Source: Streptomyces sp. NRRL F-5122
GTDB taxonomy: Bacteria; Actinomycetota; Actinomycetes; Streptomycetales; Streptomycetaceae
Length of the DNA stretch: 64,000 nt
Assembly (NCBI RefSeq): GCF_001507435.1
Contig: NZ_LMWH01000004.1
Coordinates: 124,001-188,000, forward strand
Direction: 5' to 3'
The notes beneath the pieces were generated by a model, which was not told the origin of the DNA, did no database searches, and was given only the letters and a program-made list of their open reading frames with translations. Below are positions 1 to 8,681 of this stretch, one piece after another. The position numbers and the translations under genes were made by a program. Positions within the stretch are counted from its first letter, which is position 1, and every line of letters starts with the position of its first letter.

Positions 1-35
1 ACTTCCCGCAGCAACGCGACCCGTACGGCGTCCAT
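1..35 (-). CDS. 5' end of a divergent unidentified gene
   Basis: An ATG on the minus strand at 35 opens a frame reading MDAVRVALLREV that runs off the window edge. It is divergent from the sialidase gene, so it could be a regulator or a sugar-metabolism gene, but eleven codons are too few to assign a family. No strong ribosome binding site is seen. Confidence 0.25.
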   Translation of the reverse strand, partial: MDAVRVALLRE

Positions 36-169
36 ACGGAAGCATCCTGCCGCAACCGGCGACTCGTGACCCGGAGTTCACTCCGAATTCGCCCGACCCG
101 GGCAGGGAGCCCAGCCGTCGGGCACACAGCCCGATGGACGAACCGCGACAAACCGGCCGAGGAGCCTCC

Positions 170-1243
170 ATGACCGAAGCCTCCGTTCCCTTCCACGCGG
201 GCAGCGAGGGCTACGCCAGTTACCGGGTCCCCGCCGTCGTCACCACGGTGACCGGCACCCTTCTCGCGTTCTGCGAGGGACGGGTGGACTCCGCCGCCGA
301 CCACGGGCACATCGACATCGTGCTGCGGCGGTCCACGGACGGCGGCCGCACCTGGGGCCCGCTGTCCACCGTCGCCCGCAACGGCTCCGGCCTCGCGGGC
401 AACCCCGCCCCGGTCGTCCTGGACACCGGTCGCGTCCTGCTGGTCCACGTCCGCGCGGCCGGCACGGCGACCGAGGACGCCATCATGCGCGGACGGGTGG
501 GCCCCGAGGACGGGCGCCGCGTCTGGGTGCAGCACAGCGACGACGACGGGCTCGGCTGGTCCGCGCCGCGCGAGATCACCGCTCAGGTGAAGAGGGAGGA
601 CTGGCGGTGGTACGCCACCACCCCCGGCCACGGCCTCCAGCTGGGCACCGGCCGGATCGTCGTCCCCGGCAACCACAGCCTCCCGCCCGCGGGCACCGAC
701 ACCGGCACCGAGCCGAAGTACTACACGGGCCACTGCCTGCTCAGCGACGACCGCGGCGAGAACTGGTACCTCGGCTACGTCGACGAGAACACGGACGGCT
801 ACATCAACGTCAACGAGACGTCCGCCGCCGAACTCCCCGACGGACGCGTCTACTTCAACACCCGCACCGACTCCCGGTCGCCCGGCCACCGCGCCGACGC
901 CCACTCGGAGGACGGCGGCCGGACCCTGGTCAGGCCCTTCCGCCCGCAGGCCGGGCTCGTCACCCCCGTCTGCCAGGGCAGCGTCCTCCAGCTCCGCGAC
1001 CCCGACCTGCTGCTCTTCGCCGGCCCCGCGGACCCCGCCGCCCGGGCCCTGATGACCGTGCGCGTTTCCACCGACGCCGGCGTCACCTGGCGGCCCGCGT
1101 ACACCGTCGACGGGCTGCCGGCCGGCTACTGCGACCTCGTCCGCGTCGACGCCGACACCGTCGGCCTGCTCTACGAGACGGGCGACTTCGGCGCGTACGA
1201 GACGATCACCTTCCGCCGCGTCCCGGTGGCCGCTCTCGCCTGA
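170..1243 (+). CDS. exo-alpha-sialidase (neuraminidase), BNR/Asp-box family
   Basis: Predicted to hydrolyse terminal sialic acids from glycoconjugates. The protein (357 aa) has the early YRVPAVV segment matching the sialidase RIP/RLP motif that supplies the first catalytic arginine. Five Asp-box-like repeats (S-x-D-x-G-x-T-W type) are spread along the chain: STDGGRTWG, SDDDGLGWS, SDDRGENWY, SEDGGRTL and STDAGVTWR, as expected for a six-bladed propeller. I chose the ATG at 170 because an AGGAG lies about 7 nt upstream; an in-frame ATG at 134 is less well placed. There is no signal peptide, so the enzyme looks cytoplasmic. Its closeness to the edge hides whether a sialic-acid catabolic cluster lies to the left. 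Confidence 0.85.
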   Translation: MTEASVPFHAGSEGYASYRVPAVVTTVTGTLLAFCEGRVDSAADHGHIDIVLRRSTDGGRTWGPLSTVARNGSGLAGNPAPVVLDTGRVLLVHVRAAGTATEDAIMRGRVGPEDGRRVWVQHSDDDGLGWSAPREITAQVKREDWRWYATTPGHGLQLGTGRIVVPGNHSLPPAGTDTGTEPKYYTGHCLLSDDRGENWYLGYVDENTDGYINVNETSAAELPDGRVYFNTRTDSRSPGHRADAHSEDGGRTLVRPFRPQAGLVTPVCQGSVLQLRDPDLLLFAGPADPAARALMTVRVSTDAGVTWRPAYTVDGLPAGYCDLVRVDADTVGLLYETGDFGAYETITFRRVPVAALA

Positions 1244-1280
1244 GCGGCGGGTGGGGCGGCGGCGCACGTAGAGTCGGCCC

Positions 1281-1985
1281 ATGACCTCTACCGACAGTGC
1301 AGCCAAGGCCCCCGCCAAGGACCCCTGGGACCTTCCCGACGTCTCCGGGCTCGTCGTCGGCGTGCTCGGCGGGACCGGGCCGCAGGGCAAGGGCCTCGCC
1401 TACCGGCTCGCCAGGGCCGGCCAGCAGGTGATCATCGGCTCGCGTGCCGAGGAGCGCGCGCAGGCCGCCGCCGAGGAGATCGGCCACGGCGTCGAGGGCG
1501 CCGACAACGCCGAGGCATCCCGGCGCAGCGATATCGTGATCGTCGCCGTGCCCTGGGAGGGCCACGGGAAGACGCTCGAGTCCCTGCGCGAGGTGCTGGC
1601 AGGCAAGCTCGTCGTCGACTGCGTCAACCCGCTCGGCTTCGACAAGAAGGGCGCGTACGCGCTCAAGCCGGAGGAGGGCAGCGCCGCCGAGCAGGCCGCC
1701 GCGCTGCTGCCGGACTCGCGGGTCACCGCCGCCTTCCACCATCTGTCCGCCGTGCTCCTGGAGGACCCCGAGGTCGAGCAGATCGACACCGACGTCATGG
1801 TCCTCGGCGAGGAGCGCGCCGATGTGGAGATCGTCCAGGCCCTCGCCGGACGCATCCCCGGCATGCGCGGGATCTTCGCGGGCCGGCTGCGCAACGCCCA
1901 CCAGGTCGAGGCCCTGGTGGCGAACCTGATCTCCGTCAACCGGCGGTACAAGGCGCACGCGGGCCTGAGGGTGACCGACGTGTAG
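1281..1985 (+). CDS. npdG: F420H2:NADP+ oxidoreductase (NADPH-dependent F420 reductase)
   Basis: Transfers hydride between reduced coenzyme F420 and NADP+, in the cytoplasm. The 234-aa length fits the family. The N-terminal Rossmann motif VVGVLGGTGPQGKGLA (about residues 25-40) is typical of Fno/NpdG enzymes, followed by an NADP-selecting GSRAEERAQ segment after the second strand and the VVDCVNPLGF segment near the active-site cleft. It starts 38 nt after the sialidase stop. F420-dependent redox chemistry is widespread in actinobacteria and the gene needs no partner here. The alternative name fno is used for archaeal homologues. Confidence 0.88.
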   Translation: MTSTDSAAKAPAKDPWDLPDVSGLVVGVLGGTGPQGKGLAYRLARAGQQVIIGSRAEERAQAAAEEIGHGVEGADNAEASRRSDIVIVAVPWEGHGKTLESLREVLAGKLVVDCVNPLGFDKKGAYALKPEEGSAAEQAAALLPDSRVTAAFHHLSAVLLEDPEVEQIDTDVMVLGEERADVEIVQALAGRIPGMRGIFAGRLRNAHQVEALVANLISVNRRYKAHAGLRVTDV

Positions 1986-2049
1986 CCGGCGCAGGGGCAT
2001 GGGGGACACTGGACGCCGTACGACCGCCGTCCGTCAGGAGCCGACCCCC

Positions 2050-2235
2050 ATGCCCCGCCTCGCCCTCTACACCATCGCCGTGTGCGTCCTGTCGATCGCC
2101 GCGGCCGTCGTCGCCTTCGCCAAGGGCAGCTGGCTCGGGATCGTCTGGGTGCTGCTCGCGGGGCTGTCGTCCAACATGGCCTGGTACTACCTGCGGCGCG
2201 GCAAGGGCGCCCGGAGCCGCTCGGTCAGCGAGTGA
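2050..2235 (+). CDS. small two-helix membrane protein, unknown function
   Basis: A 61-aa protein made almost entirely of two hydrophobic segments, roughly residues 4-20 and 25-45, ending in a basic tail (RRGKGARSRS) that would lie in the cytoplasm. The start at 2050 follows AGGAG with a 9-nt spacer; a longer frame from 1999 lacks a comparable site. Its 3' end overlaps the convergent peptidase gene by 11 nt. No functional assignment is possible from sequence. Confidence 0.65.
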   Translation: MPRLALYTIAVCVLSIAAAVVAFAKGSWLGIVWVLLAGLSSNMAWYYLRRGKGARSRSVSE

Positions 2236-3025
2236 CCTGGCAGAAATCGTTGGTGCCCTGCCAGAACCGGTAGAGCTCCTGGCCGCAGTAGCGGTCGAAG
2301 TCGTCGATGCCCATGCCGTTCAGGATCGAGTCGATCGCGTCGAAGAAGACGTTGTTGACCGACGGGACCCACAGCAGCGCGAACACGAACAACAGGCCGA
2401 ACGGGGCGAAGGGTTCCACCTGCCGCTTGACGTTGTACGACAGCCAGGGCTCGATCACCCCGTAGCCGTCCAGGCCCGGCACCGGCAGGAAGTTCAGGAT
2501 CGCGGCCGTCACCTGGAGCAGCGCGAGGAAGGCCAGGGCGAACCGGAAGTCCTGCGGCACACCGTCCAGGGCGTGCAGCCAGAACGGGGCGGTGCACACG
2601 AGGGCGAACAGCACGTTCGTCAGCGGGCCGGCCGCGGAGATCAGGCTGTGCCGCCAGCGCCCCCGGATACGGCCGCGCTCGATGAACACCGCACCGCCCG
2701 GCAGGCCGATTCCGCCCATGATCACGAAGATCACCGGCAGCACGATGCTCAGCAGGGCGTGCGTGTACTTCAGCGGGTTGAGTGTGAGATAGCCCTTCGC
2801 GCCGACCGAGATGTCGCCGCTGTGCAGGGCGGTGCGGGCGTGCGCGTACTCGTGCAGGCACAGCGACACGATCCAGGCGGCCGTCACGAACAGGAAGACG
2901 GCCACCCCGGGCTGCTCGGCGAAGCCGCTCCAGGTGGCCCATCCGGTGACCGCCGTCACGGCCAGGATCCCGACGAAGACGGGGCTGACCCTTCGGTCGC
3001 TGTGGCGGGTTGCGGCGGTGGTCAT
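2225..3025 (-). CDS. site-2 protease family intramembrane metalloprotease (M50)
   Basis: A polytopic membrane protein (266 aa) of the M50/S2P family. The zinc motif HEYAH (residues 58-62) sits in the second hydrophobic segment, and the second metal-ligand region LPVPGLDGYG (the N/L-PxPxLDG type) is present near residue 177. Site-2 proteases cut membrane-spanning substrates; short stand-alone members like this one have mostly unknown substrates. No PDZ or CBS domain is visible. The gene is monocistronic and overlaps the convergent small membrane protein gene by 11 nt. Confidence 0.85.
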   Translation of the reverse strand: MTTAATRHSDRRVSPVFVGILAVTAVTGWATWSGFAEQPGVAVFLFVTAAWIVSLCLHEYAHARTALHSGDISVGAKGYLTLNPLKYTHALLSIVLPVIFVIMGGIGLPGGAVFIERGRIRGRWRHSLISAAGPLTNVLFALVCTAPFWLHALDGVPQDFRFALAFLALLQVTAAILNFLPVPGLDGYGVIEPWLSYNVKRQVEPFAPFGLLFVFALLWVPSVNNVFFDAIDSILNGMGIDDFDRYCGQELYRFWQGTNDFCQVTR

Positions 3026-3309
3026 GGGACTCCTGGGTGCGTCAGTGACAGCGCTGGCGGGTCGACCGTACCGGTGACGAGGGAGAAACGTCTCGTGGCC
3101 TGCTCCGGGTTCCTGCCCGAGGACGGGCTGTCGCCGAGCCGGCGGTCACGACGAGCGCCGGCCTGCCGGGGAGAGTCCGCGCACGGCGCCGCGGACGTGC
3201 CCATGAGCGCGCGCGTTCCCGGCCCACAAGGAGCCCACCCGTCCTGGGCTGCACCCTGTTCCACGCGAGTCCGAAACCCGGAGGCGGCCCACCGTCGGCC
3301 CCAGAGACA
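3026..3309. other. intergenic region, no recognised element
   Basis: Divergent spacer of about 280 nt between the site-2 protease and the BTAD regulator. It must hold both promoters, but I see no convincing hexamers, operator palindrome or small gene. Confidence 0.4.
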
Positions 3310-6300
3310 ATGGACCCCGTGCGCTATCGCATTCTCGGCACCACCCAGGCACTCCGCGCCGACGGCAGCCCCGTCCCGGTCGGCGGGGCACGGCTGCGTG
3401 CACTGCTGACCGTTCTCGCCCTGCGACCCGGCCGGGCCGCACCCGCCGCCCTCCTCGTCGACGAGGTGTGGGACGACGATCCGCCCGCCGATGCCGGCGG
3501 CGCCCTGCAGGCGCTGGTGGGGCGGCTACGGCGGACGCTCGGGGCGGACACGGTGGAGTCGGTGGACGGCGGCTACCGGCTGGCCGCTGCTCCGGACGAC
3601 GTCGACCTGCACCGCTTCGAGCGGCTCGCCACGGAGGGCATGGCCGCCCTGGCCGACGGCGACCCCGCGAAGGCGGCGGCCGTCCTCGACGACGCCCTCG
3701 CCCTGTGGCACGGGCCCGCCCTCGCCGACCTCCCGGACCGCACGGCCGAGGCGGCCCGCTGGGAGACCCGCCGCCTCGATGTGCGCCGCGCCCGTCTGAC
3801 CGCCGCCCTCGCCCTCGGGCACGGCGAGCAGTACCTGCCCGAGCTGACCGCTCTGTGCGACCTCCATCCCCTGGACGAGCCGCTCCAGGCGCTGCGTCTG
3901 CGCGCCCTGCGCGACGCGGGCCGTCCGGCCGAGGCCCTGGCCGCCTACGAGGACGTACGGCAGCTGCTCGCGGACCGGCTGGGCTCCGACCCCGGGCCGG
4001 AACTGCGGTCGCTGCACGGGGACTTGCTGCGGGCCCCGGACGCGGCGCCGTCCCACGCCCCGCCGCACCCCCGCGCGCCCGCACCCGAGGGCGCCCTTCC
4101 GGCACCCGCGCCCCCCGGCAACCTCCGTGCCCGCCTCACCTCCTTCGTCGGGCGGGACGCGGACATCAACACCCTGCGGGCGGACCTCGCCGCCGCCCGG
4201 CTCGTCACGCTGCTGGGGCCCGGCGGAGCCGGGAAGACCCGGCTGTCGCAGGAGGCCGCCGAGGCGGTGACGCATCTGGCGCCGGACGGGGTGTGGCTGG
4301 CGGAGCTCGCGCCGGTGGACGACCCCCAGGCCGTGCCCGAGGCCGTGCTCACCGCGGTCGGGGCGCGCGAGACCGTGCTGCGGGGCGCCGGCGCCGAGGA
4401 AATGCGTGCCGTCGCCGAACGCCACGACGACCCCCTCGTCCGGCTCGCCGAGCACTGCGCGCGGCGGCGCATGCTGCTCATCCTCGACAACTGCGAGCAC
4501 GTCGTGGACGCCGCCGCCCGGCTCGTCGAGCACCTCCTCCAGCACTGCCCGGGGTTGACGGTGCTCGCCACCAGCCGGGAACCCCTCGGCGTGCCGGGGG
4601 AGTCCCTGCGGCCGGTCGAACCGCTGCCTCAGCCGTACGCGCTGGAGCTGCTCGCCGACCGCGGCGCCGCCGCCCGGCCGGACTTCCGTGTCGAGGACGA
4701 CCCCGAGGCCACGGCCGAGATCTGCCGGCGCCTGGACGGCCTGCCGCTCGCCATCGAACTGGCGGCCGCCCGGCTGCGGATGCTGTCGCCGCGACAGATC
4801 GCCGACCGGCTCGACGACCGCTTCCGGTTGCTCACCTCCGGCAGCCGCACCGTGCTGCCGCGGCAGCAGACCCTGCGGGCCGTCGTCGACTGGTCCTGGG
4901 ATCTCCTCGACCGGCACGAGCGCACGGTGCTGCGCCGGCTGTCCGTCTTCTCCGGCGGCTGCGACCTCACCGCGGCCGAGGCCGTGTGCGGGCCCGCCGC
5001 GCTGGAGGTGCTCGGTTCCCTCGTCGACAAGTCCCTGGTGGTGGCGGCGCCCTCGGGCGGCGGGGAGATGCGGTACCGGCTGCTGGAGACCGTCGCCGAG
5101 TACGCGGGCGAGCGGCTCGACGAGTCCGGCGAGCGGGCCGACGCCGAGCGCGCCCATCTCACGTACTACCGCGAACTGGCCCGCACCACCGATCCGCTGC
5201 TGCGCGCGTCCGGTCAGCGCGCCGCGATCGAGCGGCTGGAGCTGGAGTACGAGAATCTGCGCACCGCCCTGCGCCGCGCCGTCGCGACCCGCGACGAGCA
5301 CGAGGCGCTCTGCCTGCTCCTGTCCCTGTCCTGGTACTGGCAGATGCACGATCAGCGCACCGAGGCCCGCACCTGGTCCACCGCCGTCATCGCCATGGGC
5401 CCCGACCCCTTCACGGCGCCCGCGCGCCCGGTGCCCGACATCGCCGAGACGTGCACCGACAACCCGCCGCCCATGCGCCCGGAGATCCTGGCGGAGGCCC
5501 GGCGCGGTGCGCATCTCGTCCACCTCGCCTGCATGGACATGGACCACAGGGCGTGGGAGACGATGCAGGCGAAGGAGAAGCTGAGAGTCATCAGCGAGAC
5601 CTACCGGCCGGGTCAGCCGCAGACCTGCCGGATGCCCGGATTCCTCTGGTTCTTCGCCATCCTGTTCACCGCCGACCTCGACCGTATGCGGGCGGTCATC
5701 GACGAGTCCGTGCGCACCTGCCGCGAGCTCGGCTACACCTGGGAGCTGGGCCAGACCCTCCAGATGCGGGCCAACGTCCTCGCCAACCGCAGTACCTGGG
5801 CGGGGGACGCGACCCGGGACGCCGACGAGGCACTGGAGATCTTCCGCCGGATCGACGACGCCTGGGGCGCCGCCGAGGCCCTGTCCGCCCGCGGTGAGGC
5901 CCACGAACGCCGCGGCGACTTCCTGCTCGCCGCCGCCGACTTCGAGGCCGCCCGAGCGTACGCCGAACAGCTCGGCGCCCACTCCCAGATGGCCGTCCTC
6001 GACGCCCGTCTGGGCAGCGTGCTGCTGGACGCGGGGGAGACCGAGCGGGGCGAGCGGCTGCTGCGCCGGGTCGTCGAGGACGGCCACGGCTCGTCCAACG
6101 ACGCCATGCCGGCCGCCCGGCTCTTCCTGACGATGTGGCTCGGCCGCACCGCGCGGGTCACCGAGGCCCGCGAGCAACTCGAGCTGCTGCGACGGGACTT
6201 CGGAGCCGTCACCTTCGTGCTCTTCGACAGCATCGTGCTCGGCCTGGAGGCCTGGCTGGACACGGTCGAGGAGCGGTACGAGGACGCCGCGGGCAAGGTG

Positions 6301-6612
6301 CGCACCGCTCTCGAGCGGGCATCGGACCGGATGACCCGGGTGGTCGCGCCGCACCTGCCGTCCGTGCATCTGTGCATCGCGGCGATCGTGCTCGCCGAAG
6401 TCGACGGCGGGACACGCGTCCTGGACGCGGCCCGGTGCCTGGGCGCCGCCGACCGGCTGCTGCCCCCCGGTCACTTCCGGGCCCCGTCGGAGCGTGAGAT
6501 CCGCGCCGAGGCGGAGGCGCGCGTGCGGGCGCTGCTGGGCGACGCGGCGTACGAGGCGGCATACACGGAGGGTGACGGCCTCCCCTATGAGGAGGTCGTC
6601 ACCCTGGTGTGA
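3310..6612 (+). CDS. AfsR/SARP-like regulator: BTAD, NB-ARC ATPase and TPR domains
   Basis: A 1100-aa multidomain transcription factor. Residues 1-90 form an OmpR-type winged helix (MDPVRYRILGT to GGYRL). Residues about 95-245 are the bacterial transcriptional activator domain (BTAD). After a Pro/Ala-rich linker, an NB-ARC/STAND ATPase starts with FVGRDADI; its Walker A GPGGAGKT is near residue 303 and Walker B LLILDNCEH near residue 390. The C-terminal 500 residues are helical TPR-like repeats. Large regulators of this type control secondary metabolism or transport in Streptomyces. The adjacent DrrAB-like exporter, convergent, is a possible target, but no biosynthetic cluster is present, so the target is inference. 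Confidence 0.88.
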   Translation: MDPVRYRILGTTQALRADGSPVPVGGARLRALLTVLALRPGRAAPAALLVDEVWDDDPPADAGGALQALVGRLRRTLGADTVESVDGGYRLAAAPDDVDLHRFERLATEGMAALADGDPAKAAAVLDDALALWHGPALADLPDRTAEAARWETRRLDVRRARLTAALALGHGEQYLPELTALCDLHPLDEPLQALRLRALRDAGRPAEALAAYEDVRQLLADRLGSDPGPELRSLHGDLLRAPDAAPSHAPPHPRAPAPEGALPAPAPPGNLRARLTSFVGRDADINTLRADLAAARLVTLLGPGGAGKTRLSQEAAEAVTHLAPDGVWLAELAPVDDPQAVPEAVLTAVGARETVLRGAGAEEMRAVAERHDDPLVRLAEHCARRRMLLILDNCEHVVDAAARLVEHLLQHCPGLTVLATSREPLGVPGESLRPVEPLPQPYALELLADRGAAARPDFRVEDDPEATAEICRRLDGLPLAIELAAARLRMLSPRQIADRLDDRFRLLTSGSRTVLPRQQTLRAVVDWSWDLLDRHERTVLRRLSVFSGGCDLTAAEAVCGPAALEVLGSLVDKSLVVAAPSGGGEMRYRLLETVAEYAGERLDESGERADAERAHLTYYRELARTTDPLLRASGQRAAIERLELEYENLRTALRRAVATRDEHEALCLLLSLSWYWQMHDQRTEARTWSTAVIAMGPDPFTAPARPVPDIAETCTDNPPPMRPEILAEARRGAHLVHLACMDMDHRAWETMQAKEKLRVISETYRPGQPQTCRMPGFLWFFAILFTADLDRMRAVIDESVRTCRELGYTWELGQTLQMRANVLANRSTWAGDATRDADEALEIFRRIDDAWGAAEALSARGEAHERRGDFLLAAADFEAARAYAEQLGAHSQMAVLDARLGSVLLDAGETERGERLLRRVVEDGHGSSNDAMPAARLFLTMWLGRTARVTEAREQLELLRRDFGAVTFVLFDSIVLGLEAWLDTVEERYEDAAGKVRTALERASDRMTRVVAPHLPSVHLCIAAIVLAEVDGGTRVLDAARCLGAADRLLPPGHFRAPSEREIRAEAEARVRALLGDAAYEAAYTEGDGLPYEEVVTLV

Positions 6613-6639
6613 CGCGGTCCTGCCGTCGTGCCGGGGGCG

Positions 6640-7461
6640 TCAGGCCTTGGTGGTGAACTTGCGGATGGCGATCGGGGCCATGACCGCCGTCAGGACGACC
6701 GACCAGAGCACCGTCACCATCACGTCGTGGCCGATGGGCTGTCCACCGTTCATCAGGCCGCGGGCGGCGTCCGCCAGCGAGGAAAGCGGGTTGTAGTCGG
6801 TGAAGGCCTGGAGCCAGCCGGGCATGGTGTTCGTGGGCGCGAAGATGGACGATCCGAACTGCAGAGGCATCAGCACGAGGAACCCCATCGCTTGGATGGC
6901 CTGGGCGTTCTTCATCACGACGCCCATGGTGAGGAAGATCCACATGATGCCGAAGCCGAACACCATCGACAGACCGATGGCGGCGAACAGCCCCGGCACG
7001 TTCGCCACGGACAGGCCGAGGACGAAACCGACCGTGAGGAGCACCGCGGTGGCGACCAGCATGCGGCCGATCTCCACCGTGATCTTGGCGATCAGCACGG
7101 AGAAGCGGGCGATGGGCAGGGACCGGAAGCGGTCCATCACGCCCGTCTGGAAGTCCTGGTTGAAGCCGGTCCCGACCCCCATGGCGATGTTCATGCCCAT
7201 CATCGCCATCAGGCCGGGGACCACGTAGTTGACATAGGCGTCACGGTTCTGGGTGCCCGCGATCGCGCCGCCGAAGACGAACACGAACAGCAGGGTGAAG
7301 ACGATCGGCATCAGCACCGCGTCGAACATCGACTCCGGGTCCTGCCGGATCCACAGCAGATTGCGCCGGACCAGGGCGCCGATGTGGCGGAGGTTGGCGC
7401 GCAGCCCGATCCGGCCCTCGGAGACCTGGGCGGCGGGGGCGGTCAGGGTGGCGGAGCTCAT
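6640..7461 (-). CDS. ABC-2 type multidrug exporter permease, DrrB-like
   Basis: Membrane subunit (273 aa) of an ABC exporter, with about six hydrophobic segments and the ABC2_membrane pattern LPIARFSVLIAK around the coupling helix. It overlaps the upstream ATPase gene by 4 nt (ATGA), so the two are translationally coupled. DrrAB-type exporters pump hydrophobic drugs or lipids; the substrate cannot be read from sequence. It lies tail-to-tail with the BTAD regulator. Confidence 0.9.
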   Translation of the reverse strand: MSSATLTAPAAQVSEGRIGLRANLRHIGALVRRNLLWIRQDPESMFDAVLMPIVFTLLFVFVFGGAIAGTQNRDAYVNYVVPGLMAMMGMNIAMGVGTGFNQDFQTGVMDRFRSLPIARFSVLIAKITVEIGRMLVATAVLLTVGFVLGLSVANVPGLFAAIGLSMVFGFGIMWIFLTMGVVMKNAQAIQAMGFLVLMPLQFGSSIFAPTNTMPGWLQAFTDYNPLSSLADAARGLMNGGQPIGHDVMVTVLWSVVLTAVMAPIAIRKFTTKA

Positions 7462-8483
7462 ACGGCGACCTCTTCAAGGGCGTTGGACGCGTCCTGCGGG
7501 GCACTGGCCTTGTGGCCGGTGAGCGACAAGAACACCTCGTCCAGGCTGGGCAGTTCGGTGGTGATGCCGGCGAGCGTGATGCCGCGGGCGGTGACCGCGC
7601 CGACGACCGCGGTCAGCTGTTCGTCGCTGAGGACGGGGACGAGGACGGTGCCGCTCTCGGTGTCCACGGTCGCGCGGCCGGGACCGGTGAGGCCGAACTC
7701 GTCGAGCGCCGTGGCGGTCGGGTGCAGTTCGCCGGGGTCGGCCGGGCGGATGCGCAGCGTACGGCCGCCGACCCGGGCCTTCAGCTCGTCGATGCGGCCG
7801 CCGGCGATGACCTTGCCGCGGTCCATGACGGTCAGCTCGGAGGCCAGCTGCTCGGCCTCCTCCATGTACTGGGTGGTGAGCAGCACGGTGGCGCCCTCGG
7901 CGACCATCCGCTTGACCTCGGTCCACACCTCGTTGCGGGTGCGCGGGTCGAGACCGGTGGTCGGCTCGTCGAGATAGAGGACGGCCGGGTGGCCGATCAT
8001 GGAGGCGGCGAGGTCCAGCCGGCGCCGCATACCGCCGGAGTACGTGGAGGCCGGGCGCTTGGCCGCCTCCGTGAGGGAGAACCGCTCCAGGAGACCGTCC
8101 GCACGGGCCCGGGCCTCCTTGCGGGGCAGATCGAGGAGCCGGCCGATCATGTACAGATTCTCGAAGCCGGAGAGCTTCTCGTCGACCGAGGCGTACTGGC
8201 CGGTGAGGCCGATCACGCGCCGCGTCTGCCGCGGCTGCCGGACGACGTCGAAGCCGGCGACCGTGGCATGGCCGGAGTCGGGGGTGATGAGGGTGGACAG
8301 GCAGCGGACCAGGGTGGTCTTGCCCGCGCCGTTCGGACCGAGCACGCCGAGGACGGTGCCCTCGCGCACATCGAGATCGACACCGTCCAGTGCCCTGGTC
8401 TCGCCGTAGTGCTTGACCAGCCCCCGTACGGTGACGGCCGCGTCCGGTGCGGCGTCGCTGGGCTTGTTGTCGATTCGTGTCAT
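7458..8483 (-). CDS. ABC exporter ATP-binding protein, DrrA-like
   Basis: Nucleotide-binding subunit (341 aa from this start). Walker A GPNGAGKT, signature YSGGMRRRLD and Walker B VLYLDEPTTGLD are all intact, and the C-terminal extension of about 100 residues is typical of daunorubicin-resistance DrrA proteins. The ATG at 8483 opens MTRIDNKPSD; a TTG ten codons upstream (8513) is an alternative start, and neither has a strong Shine-Dalgarno. The 4-nt overlap with the permease defines a two-gene operon separated from panB by strong hairpins. Confidence 0.9.
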   Translation of the reverse strand: MTRIDNKPSDAAPDAAVTVRGLVKHYGETRALDGVDLDVREGTVLGVLGPNGAGKTTLVRCLSTLITPDSGHATVAGFDVVRQPRQTRRVIGLTGQYASVDEKLSGFENLYMIGRLLDLPRKEARARADGLLERFSLTEAAKRPASTYSGGMRRRLDLAASMIGHPAVLYLDEPTTGLDPRTRNEVWTEVKRMVAEGATVLLTTQYMEEAEQLASELTVMDRGKVIAGGRIDELKARVGGRTLRIRPADPGELHPTATALDEFGLTGPGRATVDTESGTVLVPVLSDEQLTAVVGAVTARGITLAGITTELPSLDEVFLSLTGHKASAPQDASNALEEVAV

Positions 8484-8560
8484 GCGGACCACGGTGCCAG
8501 CAGGCACCGACAAACCGCCTACAGGCCGCCGACAGCCGCCGCCGCTTCACCCACAGGACG

Positions 8561-8600
8561 CCGACAGCCCGCCGACGGGGGAAGATCGGCGGGCTGTCGG
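8561..8600. terminator. perfect 15-bp inverted repeat, probable terminator downstream of panB
   Basis: The arms CCGACAGCCCGCCGA and its exact reverse complement flank a 10-nt loop. Lying between the panB stop and the ABC operon start, with both genes on the minus strand, it probably ends panB transcription. Coordinates are good to about one base. Confidence 0.65.
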
Positions 8601-8632
8601 GCGCCCCGTGAGGGGCGCGGGAACTGCGTGAC
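8601..8632. repeat. Streptomyces-type interspersed GCGCCCC hairpin repeat
   Basis: GCGCCCC and GGGGCGC form a 7-bp stem around a 4-nt loop, followed by GCGGGAACTGCGTGACC. This matches, from memory, a short palindromic element (ending in GGGGCGCGGGGAACTGCGCGACC) that recurs between genes in many Streptomyces genomes. Here it directly follows a longer terminator hairpin. I infer family membership from recall only. Confidence 0.5.
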
Positions 8633-8681
8633 CGGCCTGAAAACGGTCCGCAGCAGGTCGATCACCGCAACCGGCGGTGTC

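Noticed and set aside
3468..5897. Long plus-strand frame (about 809 codons) inside the BTAD regulator gene
   Set aside because: Arg/Ala/Pro-rich shadow frame caused by high GC; the overlapping regulator has clear domains in another frame.
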